Assembly: GCA_902778925.1 (NCBI GenBank)
Contig: CACYZN010000018.1
Span: 62,001 to 126,000 of the forward strand
Reading direction: 5' to 3'
Origin: an uncultured Bacteroidota bacterium
Lineage (GTDB): Bacteria > Bacteroidota > Bacteroidia > Bacteroidales > P3
DNA length: 64,000 bases
The notes under the pieces were generated by a model that was not told the origin of the DNA, made no database searches, and saw only the letters and a program-made list of their open reading frames with translations. The position numbers were made by a program, and so were the translations under genes. This document shows positions 31,726-39,234 of this stretch, piece after piece (the first letter of the stretch is position 1; the number at the start of each line of letters is the position of its first letter).

Positions 31726-32271
31726 TTATTCACTCTTTGCAGCGGCGGTATCGGCTTGGGCCGGTGCCGCCGCTGGTATTACCACGTCGGGAAAGACATC
31801 GTTCAGCAGCACATAGGTGCGGTTGCGTGTCTTCTTTGGGTCAATATAGAACGGTGCATTGGCCCATCGGCCAGGCTTGAAGCCATTCGACGGCTCACGG
31901 TGCATACCTCCCACGGTATAGGTCAACCGGTAGTCGTTTGGGCTGGTGATGAGCTGGCCCGAGGAGGACAGCATGTTGCGCGGAGCCACAACATTGACCG
32001 TCGGCAGGTCTATGTGCTTCACCGTGTCGACGGCTATGGAGAGGTTGGCGTCGCCGAATAGGGCCAGATCCATCGTGTAGAGCGCAAACTCGCGCTTCAC
32101 CTGCAGGTTGTAGACGCCGGCAGGCTGGCGTGCCGTCATGAACTCGCCCGTAACATCGGTCTGTACCACCGCCACGGTGTCGCCGTCACGCAGCAGGGTA
32201 ATCGTGCAATACGGCATAGGCTGGCCGTTCTGCAGGTTGTACACCACCCCCATCACCCAGGCGCTGTCCAC
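31726..32271 (-). CDS. Carboxypeptidase-regulatory-like domain protein, tandem copy 1
   Basis: 181 aa from GTG 32271. A beta-sandwich domain is suggested by WVMGVVYNLQNGQPMPYCTI, GDTVAVVQTDVTGEF and PAGVYNLQVKREF, as in CarboxypepD_reg-like modules. The C-terminal 70 residues differ from copy 2. The same frame upstream reads IVSLHAQDEV, like the end of a signal peptide, but runs into a TGA before any start. The ATG at 32308 is in another frame. It is therefore either started at a non-ATG codon, frameshifted, or a damaged secreted protein. It converges with the NfnAB-like gene. Confidence 0.55.
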   Translation of the reverse strand: MDSAWVMGVVYNLQNGQPMPYCTITLLRDGDTVAVVQTDVTGEFMTARQPAGVYNLQVKREFALYTMDLALFGDANLSIAVDTVKHIDLPTVNVVAPRNMLSSSGQLITSPNDYRLTYTVGGMHREPSNGFKPGRWANAPFYIDPKKTRNRTYVLLNDVFPDVVIPAAAPAQADTAAAKSE

Positions 32272-32776
32272 CTCGTCCTGGGCGTGGAGTGAGACAATGT
32301 TTCTTCATGGCTTATGGCAAATTCCCCTCAACCTCGACGATGGCGGCTTTTGCTTGAGGTTCGCGGCACATGGAATATTCATTATCGCCCAATGGTTTAA
32401 TAGTGTAACTGAAGCGGTAGTCACTGGGACTGGTGATGAGCTGGCCAGAAGAGTACAGCATGTTGCGCGGAGCCACAACATTGACCGTCGGCAGGTCGAT
32501 GTGCTTCACTGTGTCTACTGCAATGGAGAGGTTGGCGTCGCCGTATAGGGCCAGGTCCATCGTGTAGAGCGCAAACTCGCGCTTCACCTGCAGGTTGTAG
32601 ACGCCGGCAGGCTGACGCCCTGTCATGAACTCGCCCGTAACATCGGTCTGTACCACCGCCACGGTGTCGGCGCCCTGCAGCAGGGTAATCGTGCAATACG
32701 GCATAGGCTGGCCGTTCTGCAGGTTGTACACCACCCCCATCACCCAGGCGCTGTCCACCTCGTCCTGGGCGTGGAC
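31930..32776. repeat. Tandem direct repeat, two copies of about 360 bp (31930-32294 and 32418-32776)
   Basis: The two copies align over about 360 bp. The half nearest the gene starts (about 32140-32294 and 32625-32776) is almost identical, and similarity falls toward the gene ends. The pattern fits a recent duplication or gene conversion at the 5' halves. Confidence 0.85.
32312..32758 (-). CDS. Carboxypeptidase-regulatory-like domain protein, tandem copy 2
   Basis: 148 aa from GTG 32758, nearly identical to copy 1 for about 110 residues and then diverging (PLGDNEYSMCREPQAKAAIV). The upstream gene's TGA overlaps an ATG (32804) in ATGA style, but that ATG opens a different frame (MKIHCLTVLG). 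The conserved domain is in the frame of the upstream gene beyond its TGA (...HKP stop RFIVSQCWVHAQDEV). The same arrangement occurs in copy 1, so the frame break predates the duplication or is functional. The true start is uncertain. Confidence 0.5.
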   Translation of the reverse strand: MDSAWVMGVVYNLQNGQPMPYCTITLLQGADTVAVVQTDVTGEFMTGRQPAGVYNLQVKREFALYTMDLALYGDANLSIAVDTVKHIDLPTVNVVAPRNMLYSSGQLITSPSDYRFSYTIKPLGDNEYSMCREPQAKAAIVEVEGNLP

Positions 32777-32800
32777 CCAGCACTGTGAGACAATGAATCT

Positions 32801-34096
32801 TCATGGTTTATGCTGTTTAAGGTATTGCATGAGCAGGCGGGCAGGAAGCGTGTCGAGCACAATGCTGTTGTAGTGTCCCCAGTAGTCGGCACTGTAGTCG
32901 CTCTGCCCGAAGACCGAGGCAAGGGTCTGCGGCACCACCGCTATCGTGTCGGCATTGCCGGCCGGACGCTCGGTGGTGTGGTCGGTCATGGTCCAGGCTA
33001 TGCAACGCTCCCAGCGCTGACTCTCGCCGTCGTGCCCACGGCCCTTCGAGCGCAGCGTGTAGACCTTGCGGTTGAAATAGTGGGTCAGCGTGTAGCGCCC
33101 GTCGCGCACATCGTAGCTCCACGACGACGAATCCACGTCGACCGACATGCCGTTGTACCAGTGCGCCACCCACTCCTCGTCGGGTGCCGGCCGCGTCGCA
33201 GGCCGCTGCGACGAGGTGATGCTCACTATGGCCAGATCCTCCTTGCGCACCAAATACACATACTCCACCTTGGCCTTGGGCATGCGGCCGTAGCCCAGCG
33301 CCCGCAAACGGTAGTAGCCCACCCCACCGGCCACCAACTCCTCTATGGGCTCGTACTTGAATTGCGGAATGAAAAACTCCGACAGCACATAGCTCGCGCG
33401 GGGCGCCTCCACGGGGTCGTAGAACATCTCGTTGTCGGCATACTCCAGCACCTGGTCCACACCTGCGGCCGACGGCAGCGCCGCTGCAAGCCGCTCGCGG
33501 TCGTAGACCACCAGGCGGTGACGCAGCAGCGTCTTGTAGTCCGACTCCAGGTCGCGCCGCTCCGCACTGTTGGCATAGCCCCGCTTGTAGTTGAACGAAC
33601 CATACGGCATGCGGAACAGCCGCATCACCGCCTCGTCGAAGAGGTACAGCTCGCCGTCGAGCGTACGCCAGTCGCGGTAGAAAAACGTCGGCCACGACAT
33701 GTGGTTCATGTAGTTCTCCTCTATCTTTTTCACCGCACTGCGCAGCAGATGGAACGCCGACCGGTAGCCCTTCACCCGCACCTCGCCCAGCACCACACAG
33801 CTCTCCTCCATCCGCACACGCCCGTGCCGCGCCAGCTCGGCCACCGCCACGCGGCGCGGAACATAGCCCACCGACCGCACCACCACCGTGTCGGCGGCAT
33901 GGGCGGCAGGCACCCGCAGCTCGTAGCGTCCGTCGTCGTTGCTGGCCACCCCTATCGACGTGCCCTCCACCTGCAGCGTGGCATAGGGCACCCCATGGCC
34001 GCCGCACACCACACGCCCCTCGATGCTCACAAAACCCTCCTGTCCCTGCACCACTGCGGCACAGAGCCAAAAGAGCATTATAAACAACCGTCTCAT
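32801..34096 (-). CDS. Secreted protein with N-terminal carboxypeptidase-regulatory-like domain
   Basis: 431 aa. The start is the ATG at 34096, giving signal peptide MRRLFIMLFWLCAAVVQGQ; upstream in-frame sequence is AT-rich leader. Residues about 25-105 form a CarboxypepD_reg-like module (GRVVCGGHGVPYATLQVEGT, ASNDDGRYELRVP, VVRSVGYVPRRV). The remainder is a Bacteroidota-specific beta-rich region (YDPVEAPRASYVLSEFFIPQ, AKVEYVYLVRKEDLAIVSI). It probably acts in the outer envelope; no enzyme motif is seen. Its stop overlaps the start region of tandem copy 2, so the three genes form one unit. Confidence 0.75.
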   Translation of the reverse strand: MRRLFIMLFWLCAAVVQGQEGFVSIEGRVVCGGHGVPYATLQVEGTSIGVASNDDGRYELRVPAAHAADTVVVRSVGYVPRRVAVAELARHGRVRMEESCVVLGEVRVKGYRSAFHLLRSAVKKIEENYMNHMSWPTFFYRDWRTLDGELYLFDEAVMRLFRMPYGSFNYKRGYANSAERRDLESDYKTLLRHRLVVYDRERLAAALPSAAGVDQVLEYADNEMFYDPVEAPRASYVLSEFFIPQFKYEPIEELVAGGVGYYRLRALGYGRMPKAKVEYVYLVRKEDLAIVSITSSQRPATRPAPDEEWVAHWYNGMSVDVDSSSWSYDVRDGRYTLTHYFNRKVYTLRSKGRGHDGESQRWERCIAWTMTDHTTERPAGNADTIAVVPQTLASVFGQSDYSADYWGHYNSIVLDTLPARLLMQYLKQHKP

Positions 34097-34119
34097 AAAA
34101 GCAATGCTTAATGACGGTG

Positions 34120-34127
34120 CAAATATA
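34120..34127 (-). promoter_or_regulatory. Promoter of the 34096 gene, -7 box
   Basis: TATATTTG on the minus strand, followed by CA, 23 bp before the ATG at 34096. Confidence 0.6.
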
Positions 34128-34202
34128 CGAAAAAAAATCGTCACAACTAAAAAAATAGTTCCCCCACACAAAATATATTCCCCTGAACCTCGTTTCATTA
34201 GC

Positions 34203-34562
34203 ATGGAAAAATTCAGCAACCAGACAGCCCCGCAGTACGGCCGCCACTACAACGACAACGACTTCTGGGGCAAACTGCGCCGCGTGGCCACCGTCGTCGG
34301 CGCCAAAATCCTCTACCCAGCCCTGCAGCTCTACTACCTGCTGCAAAGCGACACCGTGCCCGTCAAGGCCAAGACCCTCATCATCGGCGCACTGGGCTAC
34401 CTGATACTCCCCGTCGACCTGATGCCCGACTTCATACCCGCCCTGGGCTTCACCGACGACCTCACCGCCCTGCTCCTTGCCCTCCGCACCCTGAACCACC
34501 ACATCACCCCCGAGATTAAACAAAAGGCCAAACAGCAAACTGAAAACCTACTGCACCAATGA
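34203..34562 (+). CDS. YkvA/DUF1232 family membrane protein
   Basis: 119 aa. The start is the ATG at 34203 (MEKFSNQTAPQYGRHYND). The DUF1232 signature is clear: KAKTLIIGALGYLILPVDLMPDFIPALGFTDDLTALLLAL, with a short hydrophobic hairpin containing the PxDxxPDxxPxxGxxDD pattern. The family's function is unknown; some members affect envelope integrity. It overlaps the acid phosphatase gene by 4 bp (ATGA), so the two are translationally coupled. Confidence 0.9.
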   Translation: MEKFSNQTAPQYGRHYNDNDFWGKLRRVATVVGAKILYPALQLYYLLQSDTVPVKAKTLIIGALGYLILPVDLMPDFIPALGFTDDLTALLLALRTLNHHITPEIKQKAKQQTENLLHQ

Positions 34563-35275
34563 AGAAAGCCTCCCTCCTCGTGGTCGCCCTCGTCCTTGTC
34601 GGCCACCTCTCCGCACTCCGTGCCCAGCAGCCCCTCATCATGAAAGAGCAGATGCCCAACGCCGTCCACTTCCTGCCGCCACCGCCCGACACCGCCAGCG
34701 CCGCCTTCCGCTACGACCAGTCCCAGTACCGCTGGGGCCTCGACCAACGCAAAGACAGCACAAGACTGGCCATCGCCGTAGGCGACGCCGTGTGGAGCAT
34801 CGACAACATCTGCCACATCTTCGGCGGCGTGCTCGGCCTCGAGCTCTCGGCCCAAGCCACCCCCGCCATCTACCGCATGCTCACCCTCGGCCTGCTCACC
34901 ACCGACCAGGCCGGCAAGCTGCCCAAAGACCACTACATGCGCACCCGCCCCTATGTCTACTACGGCGAGCCCACCATATACCCCGGCGACGAAGAGTGGC
35001 TGCGCACCAACGGCTCCTACCCCTCGGGCCACACCATCCTGGGCTGGAGCGCCGCCCTGCTGCTCACCGAGTTGGCCCCCGAGCTGGCCGACACCATACT
35101 GGCCCGCGGCTACATGTACGGCCAAAGCCGCGTCATAGCCGGCTACCATTGGCAGAGCGACGTCGACGCCGCCCGCCTCGTGGCCAGCGCCGCCGTGGCA
35201 CGCCTCCATGCCGACCCCGCCTTCCGCAAGCTCATGAAGAAAGCCCGCCGCGAATACAAACGCCTCCGCAAGTGA
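34559..35275 (+). CDS. Class A PAP2-type acid phosphatase
   Basis: 238 aa with a signal peptide (LLVVALVLVGHLSALRAQ), so periplasmic. The PAP2 catalytic triplet is present: KDHYMRTRPY (about 124-133), GSYPSGHT (about 157-164, nucleophile-assisting His) and SRVIAGYHWQSDVDAAR (about 191-207, nucleophile His). The GSYPSGHT wording is the class A nonspecific acid phosphatase (PhoN/PhoC) signature. It probably releases phosphate from periplasmic organic phosphates. Confidence 0.92.
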   Translation: MKKASLLVVALVLVGHLSALRAQQPLIMKEQMPNAVHFLPPPPDTASAAFRYDQSQYRWGLDQRKDSTRLAIAVGDAVWSIDNICHIFGGVLGLELSAQATPAIYRMLTLGLLTTDQAGKLPKDHYMRTRPYVYYGEPTIYPGDEEWLRTNGSYPSGHTILGWSAALLLTELAPELADTILARGYMYGQSRVIAGYHWQSDVDAARLVASAAVARLHADPAFRKLMKKARREYKRLRK

Positions 35276-35329
35276 CCATAGCCTGACTCCGAGGCCGTTA
35301 CAACACCCTCTGCCCTACCTCAGCTCCTG

Positions 35330-35442
35330 CCCCGGTAGGGTATTTCTTATGTACTTCTTATGTATTTCTTATGTTGTATTTATGTTTAAAACATAAGAAA
35401 TACATAAGAAATACATAAGAACGATATAAGAACTACCGGAGG
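35330..35442. repeat. 11-bp-unit palindromic element, copy D
   Basis: ccggtag leads units tatttcttatg and tacttcttatg, the turn tgtatttatgtttaaaacataag, then complementary units and ctaccgg. It lies in the 359-bp gap between co-directional PAP2 phosphatase and buk genes, the only copy not between divergent genes. The remaining gap (35443-35550) shows nothing recognisable. Confidence 0.85.
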
Positions 35443-35575
35443 CAAACATATTCGGTTTGTAACATATTGACAACGTGCCAACAACGAATTCCCCAACCGG
35501 CCGCAGGAAGAGGTTTTCAGCCTGCCTGTTTGTAAAATAATTGAAAATAATTGGCGACATATCGTTTTTTTTTCC

Positions 35576-35583
35576 TAACTTTG
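35576..35583 (+). promoter_or_regulatory. buk promoter -7 box
   Basis: TAACTTTG followed by CACC, with TTGG at 35551-35554 (21-bp spacing), 51 bp before the buk ATG. Confidence 0.7.
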
Positions 35584-35634
35584 CACCGTCAAACCAAAAA
35601 GCAGAAAATAACAAAAAAATATAACAACACCACT

Positions 35635-36726
35635 ATGAGTACAAGGAAATACACGCTGGTAATCAACCCAGGTGCCACGTCGACCAAGGCCGCCATCTAC
35701 GACGGCGAGACCGAAGTCTTCACCGAGAACCTCTCCCACCCCATCGAGGAGATACAGAAGTTTAAAGAGGTAGCCGACCAGTTCGAATACCGCAAAGGCG
35801 CCATACTCGACATGGTGAAACGCCACGGCGTCGGCACCGACGAGATAGCCGTGGTCATGGGCCGCGGCGGCCTGACCCGTCCCTGCGAGAGCGGCTGCTA
35901 CCGTGTGAACGAACTGATGAAACAGGAATGCCACGCCGGCATCCAGGGCAAACACGCCTGCAACCTGGGCGCCCTTATCAGCGACGCCATCGCCACCGAG
36001 ATAGGCCTCGAATGCGCCTACATCGCCGACCCCGGCATCGTCGACGAACGTCCCGAATACGCCAAGATCAGCGGCCACCCCGTCTTCGACCTCGACCCGA
36101 GCCGCGAAGGCGTCATCTGGCACTGCCTCAACCAGAAGATGACCGCCAAGCTCTACGCCCGCGAGCTGGGCAAGCACTACGAGGACCTCAACCTCATCAT
36201 CGCCCACATGGGCGGCGGCGTCAGCGTGGGTGTCCACGAGCACGGCCGTTGCGTCGAGGTGAACCGCGCCCTCTGCGGCCTCGGTGCCTTCTCGCCCACC
36301 CGTTGCGGCAGCATCAACGCCTCCAAACTGATCGAGGTGGCCTGCAGCGGCAAGTACGACGAAGCCAAACTCAAGAAGATGGTCACCGCCGAAGGTGGCT
36401 TTGTAGCCTACCTCGGCACCAACGACGCCTACGAGGTCGAGAAAAAAGCCCTGGCCGGCGACGAGAAATGCCAGCTGCTGGTCGACGCCTTCACCTATCA
36501 GGTCTCGATGGAAATCAGCCGCCTGGCCGCTGTGGTCAAAGGCAAGGTCGACGCCATCATCCTTACCGGCGGCATAGCCTACAGCAAGCCCTGGATGGCC
36601 ATGATCGAAGAGCGCATCGGCTGGATTGCCCCCGTCAAGGTGTACAAGGGCGAGAACGAGATGCTGGCCCTCGCCATCTGCGGCAAGGAAGTGCTCGACG
36701 GCGTACAGGTGAAAGAATACAAATAG
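35635..36726 (+). CDS. buk: Butyrate kinase
   Basis: 363 aa of the acetokinase family. It interconverts butyryl phosphate and butyrate with ADP/ATP, the last step of a butyrate route. The start is the ATG at 35635. Motifs: LVINPGATSTKAAIYDGE (N-terminal phosphate loop), VMGRGGLTRP, IIAHMGGGVSVGVHEHGRCVEVNRAL and VDAIILTGGIAYSKPW. It could also act on branched-chain acids. No phosphotransbutyrylase gene adjoins. With kamA and kdd in the window, it may serve lysine fermentation to butyrate, though that pathway often ends by CoA transfer. Confidence 0.92.
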   Translation: MSTRKYTLVINPGATSTKAAIYDGETEVFTENLSHPIEEIQKFKEVADQFEYRKGAILDMVKRHGVGTDEIAVVMGRGGLTRPCESGCYRVNELMKQECHAGIQGKHACNLGALISDAIATEIGLECAYIADPGIVDERPEYAKISGHPVFDLDPSREGVIWHCLNQKMTAKLYARELGKHYEDLNLIIAHMGGGVSVGVHEHGRCVEVNRALCGLGAFSPTRCGSINASKLIEVACSGKYDEAKLKKMVTAEGGFVAYLGTNDAYEVEKKALAGDEKCQLLVDAFTYQVSMEISRLAAVVKGKVDAIILTGGIAYSKPWMAMIEERIGWIAPVKVYKGENEMLALAICGKEVLDGVQVKEYK

Positions 36727-36756
36727 CAGACAGCAGACAGTAGTCAAGTGAAAATA

Positions 36757-37560
36757 ATGAAAAAGACACTCCTTGCGGCAGCCCTCACACTGTTCGCACT
36801 ACACTGCTCGGTCTCGCAGGCCCAGGAAGTCAAGATAAAAAAAGGCAAGGCCACCATGACCGAAGAGCAATACAACGCCCTCAAGGCCAAAGCCGACGCC
36901 TACGACCGCACCGTGGCCGACCTGGAGCAGGCCCGCCAGAAAGCCCAGCCCGCCCAGCCCCGCACCTTCAACGACTCGGCATCCTACGCCATCGGACGCG
37001 ACGTCTACAACCAGTGGGTCCAGCAACGACTCGGCATCAACGGCACCATGGCCGGCCAGGCCATGATAGACTGCGCCGAAGGCCGCAGCCAAATCACCGA
37101 CCAGGCAACACGTCCGCTGCTGATGCGCTTCCAGCAAGACTTCGAGCGCCGCCAGCGCGCAGGCGTGCAGGAGAACATCGAGGCCGGCCGGAAATACCTG
37201 GAGCAGGTGAGCAACAACAAGTCGGTCTACACCACCGCCAGCGGCCTGCGCTACCGCATGCTGCGCGAAGGCAACGGCAAACGCCCCACGGCCACCGACC
37301 GCGTCAAGGTGCACTACACCGGCAAGCTCATCGACGGCACCACCTTCGACAGCAGCGTGGACCGCGGCGAACCCATCACCTTCCCCCTCAACCAGGTCAT
37401 ACCTGGCTGGACCGAGGGTCTGCAGCTGATGGACGAAGGCTCGAAGTACATGCTCTACATCCCATACAACCTCGGCTACGGCGAACAGCCCGCCGGTGCC
37501 ATACCGCCGGGCTCGACACTGATATTCGAGGTCGAGCTGCTGGAAATCAATCCCAAGTAG
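36757..37560 (+). CDS. Mip/FkpA-type FKBP peptidyl-prolyl isomerase
   Basis: 267 aa. The start is the ATG at 36757, with signal peptide KKTLLAAALTLFALHCSVSQAQ. An N-terminal dimerisation region with a coiled-coil-like stretch (AKADAYDRTVADLEQARQKA, about 36-58) and the FKBP_N pattern (SYAIGRDVYNQWVQQ) is followed by a canonical FKBP domain: VKVHYTGKLIDGTTFDSSVD, VIPGWTEGLQLMDEGSKY, YIPYNLGYGEQPAGAIPPGSTL. Its pocket residues are intact, unlike the small FKBP at 2749. It is directly followed by aroC, with no gap. Confidence 0.93.
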   Translation: MKKTLLAAALTLFALHCSVSQAQEVKIKKGKATMTEEQYNALKAKADAYDRTVADLEQARQKAQPAQPRTFNDSASYAIGRDVYNQWVQQRLGINGTMAGQAMIDCAEGRSQITDQATRPLLMRFQQDFERRQRAGVQENIEAGRKYLEQVSNNKSVYTTASGLRYRMLREGNGKRPTATDRVKVHYTGKLIDGTTFDSSVDRGEPITFPLNQVIPGWTEGLQLMDEGSKYMLYIPYNLGYGEQPAGAIPPGSTLIFEVELLEINPK

Positions 37561-38469
37561 ATGAACACCTACGGCAACAAGTTCCGCGTTACCACCTACG
37601 GCGAGTCCCACGGACCCGCCGTAGGCGCTATTATAGACGGCTGCCCCGCCGGAGTGCGGCTCGACATGCACGCCATCGACGCCGACCTGTCGCGTCGGCG
37701 CGAAGGGGCACCCCGCCAGGAGGCCGACCGCATAGAATGCCTCTCGGGCATCAAGGACGGCATCACCCTCGGCACCCCCATAGCCTTTGCAGTGCACAAC
37801 ACCGACAGCCGCAGCAGCGACTACGACGCCCTGCAGCACCTCTTCCGTCCGGGCCACGCCGATTACACCTACCACGCCAAGTACGGCATGCGCGACTACC
37901 GTGGCGGCGGCCGAGCCTCGGCCCGCGAGACTGTGGTGCGCGTGGTGGCCGGCGCCATCGCCAAGCAGTTGCTGGCACCGATAAGCATCGTCGCCCACGT
38001 AGACAGCCTCGGGCCCGAGACCGACGACGACACACGCGGCGGCACAGTGGCCTGCCGCATCGACGGCCTGCGGGCCGGCGTGGGCGAACCGCTCTACGGC
38101 AAGCTCAACGCCCAGTTGGCCGCCGCCATGCTCAGCATACCCTCGGCCATAGGCTTCGAGATGGGGGCCGGCTTCGCCGCAGCCTCCATGACCGGCAGCC
38201 AGTACATAGACCGCTGGCGCGCCGGCGGCGGCACCGCCACCAACCACTGTGGCGGCGTGCAGGGCGGCATCAGCAACGGCATGCCCGTCGAGTTCCGCGT
38301 GGCCTTCCATCCGGTGGTGACACTGCCACGCCCCGTGGAGTGCCTGCACGAAGACGGACACCTCGAGACCCTGGACATCGGCGGCCGACACGACCGCTGC
38401 GCCGTGCGCCGCGCCCCAGTCATCGTCGAGGCGATGGCTGCACTATGTATCATCAATCTTACGTTATGA
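37561..38469 (+). CDS. aroC: Chorismate synthase, shortened form
   Basis: 302 aa against about 355-360 in most bacteria. It converts EPSP to chorismate with reduced FMN. Active-site and signature segments are present: TTYGESHGPAVG (His17 region), RPGHADYTYHAKYGMRDYRG (second His), GGGRASARET, GFEMGAGF, GGVQGGISNG and GRHDRCAVRRAPVIVEAMAA. About 38 residues that normally follow the central ISI..H..SLGPE strand (the segment with a CPDP motif) are missing, the AIDADLSRRR loop is 6 or so residues shorter, and the C-terminal tail is short. It has no gap after the FKBP gene and overlaps the next gene by ATGA. Confidence 0.9.
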   Translation: MNTYGNKFRVTTYGESHGPAVGAIIDGCPAGVRLDMHAIDADLSRRREGAPRQEADRIECLSGIKDGITLGTPIAFAVHNTDSRSSDYDALQHLFRPGHADYTYHAKYGMRDYRGGGRASARETVVRVVAGAIAKQLLAPISIVAHVDSLGPETDDDTRGGTVACRIDGLRAGVGEPLYGKLNAQLAAAMLSIPSAIGFEMGAGFAAASMTGSQYIDRWRAGGGTATNHCGGVQGGISNGMPVEFRVAFHPVVTLPRPVECLHEDGHLETLDIGGRHDRCAVRRAPVIVEAMAALCIINLTL

Positions 38470-39176
38470 AACGCATTTGCACACTGATGGTGGCCGCTCT
38501 GGCTCTGGCCGGATGCCGGCACGACTCGTTCACCATCGAAGGCACCATCGAAGGCGGTGCCAACCAGACCGTGTGGCTCGAGGAGCTGGCTCCCGACGGG
38601 CCCATATTCATCGACTCGATACCGCTCGACGCCCAGGGTCGCTTCAGCTACACCTACCGCATGCCCTATCGCAGTTTCTACAACCTGCACACCACGGCCG
38701 ACAACTACATAGTCACCCTGCCCGACTACGGCGAGACCGTGGACGTGCATGGCCGGTGGGACAACCTCTCGCTCAGCTACACCGTCGAAGGCTCGCCCGA
38801 AAGCGTGCTGCTGTGGCAGCTGCAGCAATACACCAACGAGGGGGCCCGGCTGCTGGCCGACCTGGTCGACACCACCAACCACTACCAACAGCTGTTGCAG
38901 GATGGCAAGGTGAGTCAAGCCGCCGTCGACGCCAAGAAACACTTCACCGACTCGCTCTACCGCGACGAGCGAGACAGGCAGCGGGAATACGTGTACGACT
39001 TCGTCGACCAGAACAGAGGTTCGCTCAGCACCCTCATCGCCCTCTACAAGACATTCAACGACCGTGCGCTGATCAACCCGCGCGACAGCGTGGGCGAGCA
39101 GTGCTACCGCACTGTGCGCGAAGGACTGCAGGAGCGATACCCCGACAACCCACACACACGGCATTTCGCCCAGTAG
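38466..39176 (+). CDS. DUF4369 lipoprotein lacking a thioredoxin domain
   Basis: 236 aa. The lipobox is LALAGCRH (Cys at about 17). Residues about 20-125 match the DUF4369 pattern (FTIEGTIEGGANQTVWLEEL, IPLDAQGRFSYTYRM), usually the N-terminal part of TlpA/ResA-like thiol-disulfide lipoproteins of Bacteroidota. A helical linker follows (YVYDFVDQNRGSLSTLIALY, VREGLQERYPDNPHTRHFAQ) and the protein stops where a thioredoxin domain with CxxC would start. It is either a genuine short form or a truncated gene. The terminator follows 5 bp after the stop. Confidence 0.75.
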   Translation: MKRICTLMVAALALAGCRHDSFTIEGTIEGGANQTVWLEELAPDGPIFIDSIPLDAQGRFSYTYRMPYRSFYNLHTTADNYIVTLPDYGETVDVHGRWDNLSLSYTVEGSPESVLLWQLQQYTNEGARLLADLVDTTNHYQQLLQDGKVSQAAVDAKKHFTDSLYRDERDRQREYVYDFVDQNRGSLSTLIALYKTFNDRALINPRDSVGEQCYRTVREGLQERYPDNPHTRHFAQ

Positions 39177-39181
39177 AAACA

Positions 39182-39214
39182 AAGAGCCCCGCAACACAGC
39201 GTTGCGGGGCTCTT
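39182..39214. terminator. Bidirectional terminator between DUF4369 gene and decarboxylase operon
   Basis: A perfect stem aagagccccgcaac/gttgcggggctctt with loop ACAGC is followed by cgtttt on the plus strand. On the minus strand it follows the beta-subunit stop within 20 bp. Confidence 0.88.
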
Positions 39215-39234
39215 CGTTTTCGTATGTCTTCCGT

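Noticed and set aside
37014-38465. Open plus-strand frame running from the FKBP gene through aroC into the DUF4369 gene
   Set aside because: Arg/His/Pro-rich out-of-frame reading of FKBP and aroC; only the part from ATG 38466 is real.
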